Origin: an uncultured Ruminococcus sp.
GTDB lineage: Bacteria; Bacillota; Clostridia; Oscillospirales; Ruminococcaceae
Assembly: GCA_937898375.1 (NCBI GenBank)
Contig: CALEJX010000156.1
Location: 1-11,001, forward strand
Reading direction: 5' to 3'
Length of the DNA stretch: 11,001 bases
Positions within the stretch are counted from its first letter, which is position 1. The number at the start of each line of letters is the position of its first letter. The position numbers were made by a program, and so were the translations under genes. Positions 1 to 5,242 of the stretch are shown piece by piece. The notes beneath the pieces are model-generated. The model was not told the origin of the DNA. It did not search any database and saw only the letters and a program-made list of their open reading frames with translations.

Positions 1-76
1 ACACTCCGCTGCTGTCGGCAATAGTCACTCCCGGGTGGATACTTTCAAGAATGTGTCCAAGCTGTTCATAATCCAT
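1..76 (-). CDS. N-terminal fragment of a probable PAS-domain regulator (cut by window edge)
   Basis: Only the first 25 codons are visible, starting at the ATG whose first base is 76 and running off the window. A good ribosome site (AAAGGAG, about 85-91) precedes it. The peptide begins MDYEQLGHILESIHPGVTIA, followed by D-S-S-G-V. The pattern 'ILESIxxGVxIAD..G' is typical of the first strand of a PAS sensor domain, as in RocR-type sigma-54 activators and sensor kinases. The gene lies 71 bases after the ATPase stop, on the same strand and with no convincing terminator between, so it is probably the last gene of the hydrolase-importer operon and may regulate it. Which output domain it carries cannot be seen. 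The gene start is well supported; the PAS call rests on few residues. Confidence 0.6.
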   Translation of the reverse strand, partial: MDYEQLGHILESIHPGVTIADSSGV

Positions 77-97
77 TTGTCTGCGCTCCTTTCTGCG

Positions 98-116
98 GCA
101 GTTTTGTTATAACTGC
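98..116. repeat. Small inverted repeat between ATPase and PAS gene
   Basis: GCAGTT (98-103) and AACTGC (111-116) form a 6-bp stem with a 7-base loop. No T-run follows it on the minus strand, so it is not a convincing terminator. It lies just upstream of the ribosome site of the PAS-type gene and could modestly affect expression. Confidence 0.3.
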
Positions 117-127
117 ATATATCAAAT

Positions 128-146
128 GGGACGTCGTCTCCTACAT
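128..146. repeat. Short near-palindromic dispersed repeat, copy A
   Basis: GGGACGTCGTCTCCTACAT at this position matches GGGACGTCGTCCCTACAT at 5591-5608 except for one inserted T. Both copies are intergenic, and the core GGGACGTCGTCCC is close to self-complementary. Such short GC-rich palindromic units in AT-richer spacers are often members of dispersed repeat families. Only two copies are visible here, so family membership is an inference. Confidence 0.45.
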
Positions 147-147
147 C

Positions 148-927
148 TTACACATTAAGTATCTTTGAGAAGAACTGCTTTGCACGTTCGCTCTTAGGGT
201 GCTTGAACACTTCCTCAGGCGTGCCGTCCTCGATAACATAGCCGCCGTCCATAAAGCAAACTCTGTTTGCTACCTCTGCCGCAAAGCCCATTTCGTGTGT
301 GACAACTATCATTGTCATTCCTGCCTGCGCCAAGTCTTTCATAACGTTCAAAACTTCGCCTACGAACTCAGGGTCAAGAGCGGAAGTCGGCTCGTCAAAG
401 AGTATGACCTCAGGCTCCATAGCAAGTGTTCTCGCAATAGCAACTCTCTGCTGCTGACCGCCTGAAAGCTGAGTAGGATAAGCGTCTGCCTTGCCGTCCA
501 TTCCAACTCTTGCAAGAAGCTCCATGGCTTTCTTTTTAGTTTCTTCCTTGTTAGCCTTCTTCACCTGAACAGGACATTCCATGACGTTTTCAAGCACCGT
601 CTTGTGCGGCCACAGGTTAAACTGCTGGAACACCATTCCAACGTTCTTTCTTATGACCTTTGCAGCCTTTTCGTTGAGCTTTTTATTGTGCTTGTCCTCA
701 TCAATGCCCTTAAGGGAAACTCCGCCTATATCTATCTCGCCTGAGGTCAGCTCCTCGAGATAGTTCAAACATCTGAGAAAAGTGCTTTTGCCTGAGCCGC
801 TAGGACCGATAACGCTTACCACCTCGCCCTTGTAAATATCCATATCTATTTTTCTGAGGACCTTAAGCTCCCCGTAATTCTTCGCCAGATCGTGAACCGA
901 TATAACAGGCTTTCTGCTTTCAGCCAT
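148..927 (-). CDS. Polar amino acid ABC transporter ATPase (GlnQ/ArtP type)
   Basis: This 259-residue protein is the cytoplasmic ATPase that powers the importer encoded just before it. All the nucleotide-binding motifs are present and in order: Walker A GPSGSGKST (41-49), Q-loop Gln101 in VFQQFNLWPH, signature LSGGQ (154-158), Walker B VILFDE (174-179) and H-loop His211. The GQQQR signature and the FNLWPH Q-loop context are typical of the PAAT family that imports glutamine, arginine, histidine or cystine. The length is slightly above the usual 240-250 because of about 10 extra residues after strand two. The ATG is preceded by AAAGGAGTG about 10 bases upstream. The gene lies 22 bases after the second permease and is clearly in the same operon. 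Substrate specificity cannot be read from the ATPase. Confidence 0.95.
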   Translation of the reverse strand: MAESRKPVISVHDLAKNYGELKVLRKIDMDIYKGEVVSVIGPSGSGKSTFLRCLNYLEELTSGEIDIGGVSLKGIDEDKHNKKLNEKAAKVIRKNVGMVFQQFNLWPHKTVLENVMECPVQVKKANKEETKKKAMELLARVGMDGKADAYPTQLSGGQQQRVAIARTLAMEPEVILFDEPTSALDPEFVGEVLNVMKDLAQAGMTMIVVTHEMGFAAEVANRVCFMDGGYVIEDGTPEEVFKHPKSERAKQFFSKILNV

Positions 928-949
928 TGTATTTTACACTCCTTTTTCG

Positions 950-1609
950 TCAGATAGCAACACGATTGTTGTGCTTTTCTATACATCTTGATGCGAACTC
1001 GATAACAAGATTCAATGCCCAGTAAAGAACGCCTGCGCAGATATAAACTATCAGAGGGCTGAACGTTATACCGATAGCTTCTTTTGTCATCATTGTCATC
1101 TCTGCAACTGTGATGATAGAAAGGATAGATGAGTCCTTAACAGTCTGAACAAACTGTCCTGTCAGTGACGGAACGATTATTTTCAAAGTCTGTGGGAAAA
1201 TTATTCTCACCATTGTTTTAAATCTTGACATTCCCATTGCATATGAAGCTTCAAACTGTCCCTTTGGGATAGCGCTGACGCCGCTTTCAAGGATAACTGC
1301 GGTGTAAGCCGCCGTGTACATTCCAAGAATGATAACGCCTGTTGAGAACGCCGAAACGTTCAGACCAAGAGCAGGAAGTCCATAATATGCAAGGTATACC
1401 TGCACCATGAAAGGGGTGCATCTAAATATCTTTATAAACGCCCTTGCGATAAGCTCAACAGCCTTGTTTTTTGAAAGGCACATATAGCCAACCACCGAGC
1501 CTAATACCATTGCAATAAGAATAGAAAGCACCGATATTGCCGCCGTTGTTCCAAGACCCTGCAAAAGCAGCGGAAGCGCTATTTTTGCAACGTGTATAAA
1601 TTCATTCAT
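950..1609 (-). CDS. Polar amino acid ABC transporter permease (second of pair)
   Basis: This 219-residue inner-membrane permease belongs to the HisM/GlnP type of binding-protein-dependent amino acid importers. Hydrophobic segments lie at about 12-45, 68-84, 88-107, 140-170 and 183-205. The cytoplasmic coupling loop (EAA loop) is clear at 120-140, in the form EASYAMGMSRFK followed by IIFPQ, and VKDSSILS follows at the usual place. In the N-terminal half the common RGTP motif reads RCTP (63-66), a minor variant. The ATG is preceded by TAAGGAGG, which overlaps the stop codon of the upstream permease; the spacer is only 14 bases, so the two are probably translationally coupled. The two permeases should form a heterodimer driven by the ATPase that follows. 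Confidence 0.93.
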   Translation of the reverse strand: MNEFIHVAKIALPLLLQGLGTTAAISVLSILIAMVLGSVVGYMCLSKNKAVELIARAFIKIFRCTPFMVQVYLAYYGLPALGLNVSAFSTGVIILGMYTAAYTAVILESGVSAIPKGQFEASYAMGMSRFKTMVRIIFPQTLKIIVPSLTGQFVQTVKDSSILSIITVAEMTMMTKEAIGITFSPLIVYICAGVLYWALNLVIEFASRCIEKHNNRVAI

Positions 1610-1623
1610 ATATCTGCGCCTCC

Positions 1624-2286
1624 TTATCTTCTTTCAAGTCTTTTCTTCTGAAGCTTTACAAGCTCTTCAAGTCCTGCGCAGATAACAAAATACATAACTG
1701 CTATCGCAATATAGAAAGGCAGGTTTATGTATGTCTGCGCAACAAGACGCTGAGCCGTTCTTGTAAGCTCTACGATAGCCAATACGGAAAGCATTGGCGA
1801 TACCTTTATAACGTTTATGAACTCGCTTGTGAGCTGCGGCAAAGCTACCTTGAACACCTGTGGGAAAACTATCCTCATGAGTATCTTTGGCTCGCTCATG
1901 CCCAAGGCTCTCGCCGCCTCCGTCTGACCCTTTGGTATAGCCGTAAGTCCGCCACGGATTATCTCTGCGATAAAACCGCCGCTGTTAAGGCTCAGGGCGA
2001 TTATGCCCGACGCCAAGTTTGAAAGGTTTAGACCCATTACTGCAAGCGCCTGATATATAATGTATATCTGCACCAGTACAGGAGTGCCACGAACAAAGCT
2101 TATATAAACTGCGACTATCTTTTTCAGTATTCTTGAGGGAAGCGAGTCGCCGCCCATTCTCATGACCGAAAGCAGCATACCAACGCAAAGCGCTATAAGT
2201 ATCGCCGCAACGGATACGAATACTGTATAGCCAAGACCTTTCAGCAGCAGGTCTTTATAATGCCATACTATGTTGAAATTCTCCAT
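1624..2286 (-). CDS. Polar amino acid ABC transporter permease (first of pair)
   Basis: This 220-residue permease has the N-terminal RGTPVLVQI motif (66-74) and the EAA coupling loop EAARALGMSEPK...FPQ (123-143), both typical of HisQ/GlnP-type amino acid permeases. About five membrane segments are visible, the first at roughly 16-40. I place the start at the ATG at 2286 (protein MENFNIVWHY...) because this gives a normal family N-terminus. The frame also stays open to a TTG at 2334, but that codon touches the ribosome site AAAGGAGG (2324-2331) and has no site of its own. The chosen ATG is 37 bases from that site, with a 7-bp hairpin (2297-2320) between, so initiation may be unusual (see findings). 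The region after the EAA loop reads KVSPMLS where many relatives have KDTSLLS. Confidence 0.9.
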   Translation of the reverse strand: MENFNIVWHYKDLLLKGLGYTVFVSVAAILIALCVGMLLSVMRMGGDSLPSRILKKIVAVYISFVRGTPVLVQIYIIYQALAVMGLNLSNLASGIIALSLNSGGFIAEIIRGGLTAIPKGQTEAARALGMSEPKILMRIVFPQVFKVALPQLTSEFINVIKVSPMLSVLAIVELTRTAQRLVAQTYINLPFYIAIAVMYFVICAGLEELVKLQKKRLERR

Positions 2287-2296
2287 TGATATATAA

Positions 2297-2320
2297 TGCT
2301 CCGCCGTTTGTGACGGAGCA
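2297..2320 (-). promoter_or_regulatory. Stem-loop between binding-protein and permease genes
   Basis: TGCTCCG (2297-2303) and CGGAGCA (2314-2320) pair perfectly around a 10-base loop. In the minus-strand transcript the hairpin lies after the binding-protein stop (2344) and between the ribosome site AAAGGAGG (2324-2331) and the permease ATG (2286). No U-run follows, so it is not an intrinsic terminator. Hairpins here are common in importer operons, where they protect the upstream binding-protein mRNA and lower permease output. Confidence 0.6.
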
Positions 2321-2343
2321 TTTCCTCCTTTCAAAGGTGCTTT

Positions 2344-3234
2344 TTACTCGGCAGGGATATAATCACTCTCAGGCAGGTCAACGGCTTCGCCAAACCACTT
2401 CTTCTGGAGTTCTGCAAGAGTTCCGTCCTCTTTGAACTTGTGTATCTCAGAGTCGATGTAATCAGAAAGCTCTGTGTCTTCCTTACGAACAGCCCATGAT
2501 ACCCAAGTGTCTGTGCCGACCATTTCAGCCTTGCCTGAATCGTCAGCAACTATCTCATAATCGTCAGGGTTTTTCATTACAACTGCGGCGCAGCTTGCAT
2601 AGTTCTGAGCAACAAGGTCGATCTTACCGTTCTTAAGCTCTGCAAAAGCCTCAGGGAATGAATCGTATGTGAGCAGTTCAGCATAGCCGTCCTTGCCCTC
2701 TGACTTAAGCTTCTCGTTAAATTTCTTTGTATCGTCCTCATTGTAGCATGAAGTCTGTGTGCCGACCTTTTTGCCCGACATATCCTCGATAGACTTGATG
2801 CTGTCGTCGCCCTTTCTCTTTACGAAAACTGTAGTTCCGTTCTGGATAGGATAAGTCATCGTATACTTGCTTGCACGTTCAGCCGTCACGCCGAGGGTAG
2901 CTCCAACAACGTCATATTTCTTTGCTTCAAGTCCTGCAAGTATTCCTTGGAACGGCAGGTCGATATAATCAAGCTCTACGCCCAGATCGTCGCAGATCTT
3001 AGCGAACAGGTCTGCATTGTAGCCTACGATCTTGTCGCCGTCCATGTATTCAAAAGGCTCATAAGCGGCTTCCGTCGCAACCGTGAGCTTACCATTTTCC
3101 TTGATCTGATCAAGTGTGAGCGGACCTGTGTTCTTGCTGCTTCCGCAGGCTGTAAGACATCCTGCCGCAAGCACTGAAGCCACTGCCACTGCACAAACTT
3201 TTCTTAACATTCCAAATCTTCTTCCGCTTTTCAT
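2344..3234 (-). CDS. Amino acid ABC transporter substrate-binding lipoprotein (SBP_bac_3 family)
   Basis: This 296-residue extracytoplasmic receptor captures the solute and delivers it to the two permeases. A basic N-terminus (MKSGRRFGMLRK) and a hydrophobic stretch are followed by a lipobox, LTAC with Cys30 as the likely lipidated residue; a second Cys at 26 (AAGC) is the alternative. The mature part has the family features: KLTVATEAAYEPFEY, G-YNADLFAKI and TAERASKYTMTYPI, whose Arg usually holds the substrate carboxylate. The C-terminal signature ends in LQKKWFGE. The start is the ATG at 3234; a TTG four codons earlier lies too close to the AAAGG ribosome site. Arginine or a related guanidino compound is the contextual guess for the ligand, since the gene follows a ureohydrolase. 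The sequence alone does not settle it. Confidence 0.93.
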   Translation of the reverse strand: MKSGRRFGMLRKVCAVAVASVLAAGCLTACGSSKNTGPLTLDQIKENGKLTVATEAAYEPFEYMDGDKIVGYNADLFAKICDDLGVELDYIDLPFQGILAGLEAKKYDVVGATLGVTAERASKYTMTYPIQNGTTVFVKRKGDDSIKSIEDMSGKKVGTQTSCYNEDDTKKFNEKLKSEGKDGYAELLTYDSFPEAFAELKNGKIDLVAQNYASCAAVVMKNPDDYEIVADDSGKAEMVGTDTWVSWAVRKEDTELSDYIDSEIHKFKEDGTLAELQKKWFGEAVDLPESDYIPAE

Positions 3235-3272
3235 AACTGATTCCAACCTTTCACTTACTTTTCAAAATAAAT

Positions 3273-3319
3273 CGGAGCGCTGACAAGCCCGACACCTTAG
3301 TGCCGCCGTCAACGCTCCG
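3273..3319 (-). terminator. Stem-loop with U-rich tail between ureohydrolase and binding-protein genes (attenuator or terminator)
   Basis: CGGAGCGCTGAC (3273-3284) and GTCAACGCTCCG (3308-3319) form a 12-bp stem in the minus-strand RNA with a single G-U wobble. The 23-base loop holds a smaller hairpin of about five pairs (3291-3304). Reading on the minus strand, the stem is followed by AUUUAUUUU. Only about 38 bases separate it from the binding-protein ATG, and I see no good promoter in between. It therefore more likely reduces read-through from the ureohydrolase gene than ends the operon completely. Confidence 0.6.
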
Positions 3320-3329
3320 TTGCGTTTGG

Positions 3330-3357
3330 ATATTTTATTAATTGGAGGATAAAATAT
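3330..3357. repeat. AT-only inverted repeat after the ureohydrolase gene
   Basis: ATATTTTAT (3330-3338) and ATAAAATAT (3349-3357) are perfectly complementary with a 10-base spacer. It lies about 20 bases past the ureohydrolase stop. It could be an operator or a weak RNA hairpin, but an all-AT palindrome can also arise by chance. Confidence 0.3.
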
Positions 3358-3375
3358 TGTTTTTATTTCTGTTTT

Positions 3376-4338
3376 TTACTTTCTCTTGCCGATCTTCTTC
3401 TGATAAGCAAGAATAGACATAAACTCAAAGATGATATTTGCGCCCATATAAGCTGTTATCTCTGAATGGTCATATGGTGGAGCAACTTCTACTACGTCAA
3501 AGCCTGTGAAGTTCAGGTCTTTCAGTGCTCTGATATACTGGAGCGTCTCGAACGAAGTAAATCCGCCGACCTCAGGAGTACCTGTACCAGGTGCATAAGC
3601 CGGATCAACAAAGTCGATATCGAATGTAAGGAACACCTTGTTGTCGCCGACCTTTTCCTTTATGACCTTGAGAAGATCCTCAGGAGAGTATGTATGGAGC
3701 TTGTCGCCCGGGATAACAGTGAAGCCAAGGTCTGCGGCGATCTTGAAGTCATCAGGGTCGTAAAGAGAACCTCTCATGCCTATTTGAACTGACTTATGAG
3801 GATCAATAAGACCTTCTTCCATTGCTCGTCTGAACGGTGTGCCGTGGTTGTATTTCTGACCGAAAACTGTGTCGCACAAGTCTAGGTGTGAATCGAAATG
3901 CACAAGGCTTACCTTTCCATGCTTCTTTGCGATAGCTCTAAGTTCGCCAAGGGTGATAGCGTGGTCGCCGCCAATGCTTATTGGAACTGCACCACATTCA
4001 AGAACGCCGTCCAAAGTCTGCTCGATAGCCGCATATGTTTCATGGATATAGTCAGGAATTACTGGAACGTCGCCAAGGTCTGCGCCCTTAAGTGAATCCA
4101 TGATGTTGACGCCCATTGCAACATTGTTAGGCTTTATCATTGCCGAAATGTTTCTTACGCCGTTAGGACCAAATCTTGCGCCTGCCCTGAAAGAAGCGGC
4201 GGTATCGAACGGGATACCAACGATAGCGAAATCCAATCCCTCTGCTGAGGTTGCGTGAGGAAGCCTCATGAAATTACCCATATTACAAAAACGAGGAGAG
4301 CCTGAGGCACTCGGTGGCTGACAATTGTTGTTGATCAT
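3376..4338 (-). CDS. Agmatinase/guanidino-compound ureohydrolase (arginase superfamily)
   Basis: This 320-residue cytoplasmic metalloenzyme should split a guanidino group, releasing urea and an amine or amino acid. All six ligands for the two metals are visible: His126 in SIGGDH, Asp149/His151/Asp153 in FDSHLD, and Asp240/Asp242 in FDIDFVDP. The third signature continues as AYAPGTGTPEVGG. The N-terminal GIPFDTAASFRAGARFGPNG and the NHGTPFRRAMEEG segment place it in the agmatinase/guanidinobutyrase (SpeB-like) branch and not in true arginases. The metal motif has Ser150 where Ala is usual (DAHxD). The ATG follows AAAGGAAAG by 10 bases. It is the first gene of an importer operon and no arginine decarboxylase is present, so the substrate may be imported directly. 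Agmatine, guanidinobutyrate, guanidinopropionate or guanidine all remain possible. I assign no gene symbol for that reason. Confidence 0.9.
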   Translation of the reverse strand: MINNNCQPPSASGSPRFCNMGNFMRLPHATSAEGLDFAIVGIPFDTAASFRAGARFGPNGVRNISAMIKPNNVAMGVNIMDSLKGADLGDVPVIPDYIHETYAAIEQTLDGVLECGAVPISIGGDHAITLGELRAIAKKHGKVSLVHFDSHLDLCDTVFGQKYNHGTPFRRAMEEGLIDPHKSVQIGMRGSLYDPDDFKIAADLGFTVIPGDKLHTYSPEDLLKVIKEKVGDNKVFLTFDIDFVDPAYAPGTGTPEVGGFTSFETLQYIRALKDLNFTGFDVVEVAPPYDHSEITAYMGANIIFEFMSILAYQKKIGKRK

Positions 4339-4382
4339 TTGAGGTCACTTTCCTTTCAAAAATCATTGAGAAACATATCCGC

Positions 4383-4399
4383 ATGACCGTTCAAGTCAT
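4383..4399 (-). repeat. Small inverted repeat in the ureohydrolase 5' leader
   Basis: ATGAC (4383-4387) and GTCAT (4395-4399) are complementary with a 7-base spacer, inside the predicted 78-base untranslated leader. It could be a short RNA hairpin or a binding site downstream of the promoter. Five-base arms are weak evidence. Confidence 0.25.
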
Positions 4400-4422
4400 T
4401 TCTGAATTGCTCTATGTGCAGA

Positions 4423-4451
4423 ATTATATCACCATTCCTGCAAGTTGTCAA
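4423..4451 (-). promoter_or_regulatory. Consensus sigma-A promoter for the ureohydrolase-importer operon
   Basis: On the minus strand, TTGACA (4446-4451) and TATAAT (4423-4428) are separated by exactly 17 bases, which is a full consensus match. Transcription should start near 4416 and give a leader of about 78 bases before the ATG. A promoter this strong is usually held in check by a repressor or by limiting conditions, in keeping with the palindromes just upstream. Confidence 0.85.
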
Positions 4452-4463
4452 GGGCTTATTTTC

Positions 4464-4479
4464 AATTTTCTCAAAAATT
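4464..4479 (-). promoter_or_regulatory. CodY-box-like AT palindrome
   Basis: AATTTTCTCAAAAATT resembles the CodY consensus AATTTTCNGAAAATT with two mismatches and near two-fold symmetry. It is centred about 55 bp upstream of the predicted ureohydrolase start. CodY regulation of nitrogen scavenging would make sense in a Firmicute, but matches of this quality are frequent in AT-rich spacers. Confidence 0.25.
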
Positions 4480-4495
4480 ATTCACTTTGGAATAA
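4478..4495. promoter_or_regulatory. Operator-like palindrome, copy 1 (TATTCA-N4-GGAATA)
   Basis: TTATTC and GAATAA form perfect 6-bp arms around ACTTTG. The inner core matches the TATTCA-N4-TGAATA found at two other places in this spacer except for one base. Its centre is about 70 bp upstream of the predicted ureohydrolase transcription start. Confidence 0.5.
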
Positions 4496-4509
4496 GCTTT
4501 GTTATTGTC

Positions 4510-4522
4510 AATACGGCGTATT
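4510..4522. promoter_or_regulatory. Palindrome AATACG-G-CGTATT
   Basis: This is a perfect 6-bp inverted repeat around a single central base, between operator-like copies 1 and 2. Its sequence differs from theirs, so if it is functional it would bind a different protein. Confidence 0.3.
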
Positions 4523-4550
4523 TGCGTTGTTTAGCTCATGTTAAGATTGC

Positions 4551-4572
4551 AACTATTCATTTTTGAATAGTT
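4551..4572. promoter_or_regulatory. Operator-like palindrome, copy 2 (TATTCA-N4-TGAATA)
   Basis: The arms are perfectly complementary over 9 bp each (4551-4559 and 4564-4572) around TTTT. The 16-bp core is the same as in copy 3, and the centres are 94 bp apart, close to nine helical turns. It sits in the middle of the divergent spacer, where it could act on both promoters. Confidence 0.55.
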
Positions 4573-4574
4573 TC

Positions 4575-4592
4575 TTTGTGCAAATCCACAAA
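4575..4592. promoter_or_regulatory. Palindrome TTTGTG-N6-CACAAA
   Basis: Perfect 6-bp arms lie around CAAATC, three bases from operator-like copy 2. It superficially resembles a CRP-type half-site pair, but the spacing is two bases shorter (TGTG-N6-CACA in place of TGTG-N8-CACA). Confidence 0.3.
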
Positions 4593-4644
4593 TAACGATT
4601 ATGCAATATTCAGACATAGAACTTTCATTTTGTTCACATCTATT

Positions 4645-4666
4645 TTTTATTCAAAACTGAATAAAA
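4645..4666. promoter_or_regulatory. Operator-like palindrome, copy 3 (TATTCA-N4-TGAATA)
   Basis: Nine-bp perfect arms (4645-4653 and 4658-4666) surround AAAC. The centre is about 69 bp upstream of the predicted plus-strand start. This mirrors the distance of copy 1 from the minus-strand start and is a typical position for an upstream-acting activator. Confidence 0.55.
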
Positions 4667-4688
4667 TAAGAATTTTTCATTAACACTA

Positions 4689-4717
4689 TTGCCAAATAAA
4701 AAGCTCTGTGCTATACT
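4689..4717 (+). promoter_or_regulatory. Sigma-A promoter with extended -10, facing the membrane-protein and urease genes
   Basis: TTGCCA (4689-4694), a 17-base spacer and TATACT (4712-4717) form a strong promoter, and TG one base before the -10 adds an extended element. The start is predicted near 4724, directly in front of the long hairpin at 4734-4780. No other good promoter is seen before the first small membrane gene. Confidence 0.75.
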
Positions 4718-4733
4718 GATAATCAAAGCAATG

Positions 4734-4789
4734 ACGCTCTTATAACCGATAAGGCAATGCCTGTCGGTTTATAAGGGCGTTGTTTTTTT
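4734..4789 (+). terminator. Long hairpin plus T-run in the leader: attenuator or end of a small RNA
   Basis: Bases 4734-4755 pair with 4759-4780 to give about 21 base pairs with two single-base bulges, two G-U pairs and a three-base AAT loop. Seven T's (4783-4789) follow directly. This is a textbook intrinsic terminator for plus-strand transcription. The only transcript that could reach it begins some 10 bases earlier at the 4689-4717 promoter, since the neighbouring gene upstream is transcribed away. It should either release a short RNA of about 65 bases or act as a leader attenuator for the genes that follow. Confidence 0.75.
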
Positions 4790-4831
4790 ATAACTTTAAT
4801 TTAGAAAACAATTTTGAAAGGAAGTTTTATT

Positions 4832-5242
4832 ATGGCTTGTTTTTTAGTACCAGCAACAGAAGCTATCGTTACAACTATCGTGGCAAAGGCAGTAAAGTCT
4901 CACGAGGCAAAGGCAGAGGAGCAGACAAAGTTCAAGGCTCTCGGAGAGGACAAGCTTCCTCTTTCTAAAAAGATAACAAGGCTCTCAGGATTTCTGTGGG
5001 GCGGTTCAGGACTTTTGGCGTTTGAACATCTGTGGCATGGTGAGATATCTCCATTCTTCCCATTTCTGACGGCGGCGAACGACCCCTCGGAAATAGCGGC
5101 GGCATTCCACGAAATGGCTACCACGGGAACAACAATGGCTGTGGCTGTGACAGCGGTGTGGGCTGTGCTGACTGTGGTGTCTGACAAGATACTAAAACGT
5201 AAGCCAAAAGAGACTGCAAAGCTGGAAGGTGACGCCGTATGA
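4832..5242 (+). CDS. Small membrane protein of unknown function (136 aa)
   Basis: I do not recognise a named family. The ATG at 4832 is preceded by AAAGGAAG at seven bases; a TTG six codons earlier overlaps that ribosome site and is not used. Hydrophobic stretches at about 3-19, 52-65 and 98-117 suggest two or three membrane segments, separated by a charged region (22-48) rich in Lys and Glu. A distinctive motif, AFEHLWHGE (63-71), is followed by ISPFFPFLTAA and then an FHEMATTG segment, giving three His residues near the membrane that could bind a metal or handle protons. The tail is basic. The stop overlaps the next gene by four bases, so the two proteins are probably made together. A link to urea, ammonia or nickel is suggested only by position upstream of urease. 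Confidence 0.8.
   Translation: MACFLVPATEAIVTTIVAKAVKSHEAKAEEQTKFKALGEDKLPLSKKITRLSGFLWGGSGLLAFEHLWHGEISPFFPFLTAANDPSEIAAAFHEMATTGTTMAVAVTAVWAVLTVVSDKILKRKPKETAKLEGDAV

Noticed and set aside
3235..3246. TTG start four codons before the binding-protein ATG
   Set aside because: It lies one base from the AAAGG ribosome site; the ATG at 3234 gives a normal lipoprotein signal peptide.
3240..3376. Possible guanidine-sensing riboswitch ahead of the importer
   Set aside because: I could not find the paired ACGR-loop hairpins of the guanidine-II class or a recognisable ykkC core; a covariance search would be needed to reopen it.
4416..4500. Sigma-54 promoter for the ureohydrolase operon
   Set aside because: A GG...GC pair was seen at about 4418-4433, but the spacing is 12 bases and not 10, and a full sigma-A consensus overlaps the same place.
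4814..4831. Upstream TTG start extending the first small membrane protein by six residues
   Set aside because: The TTG touches the AAAGGAAG ribosome site that serves the ATG at 4832, so the extension would be translated from within its own ribosome site.
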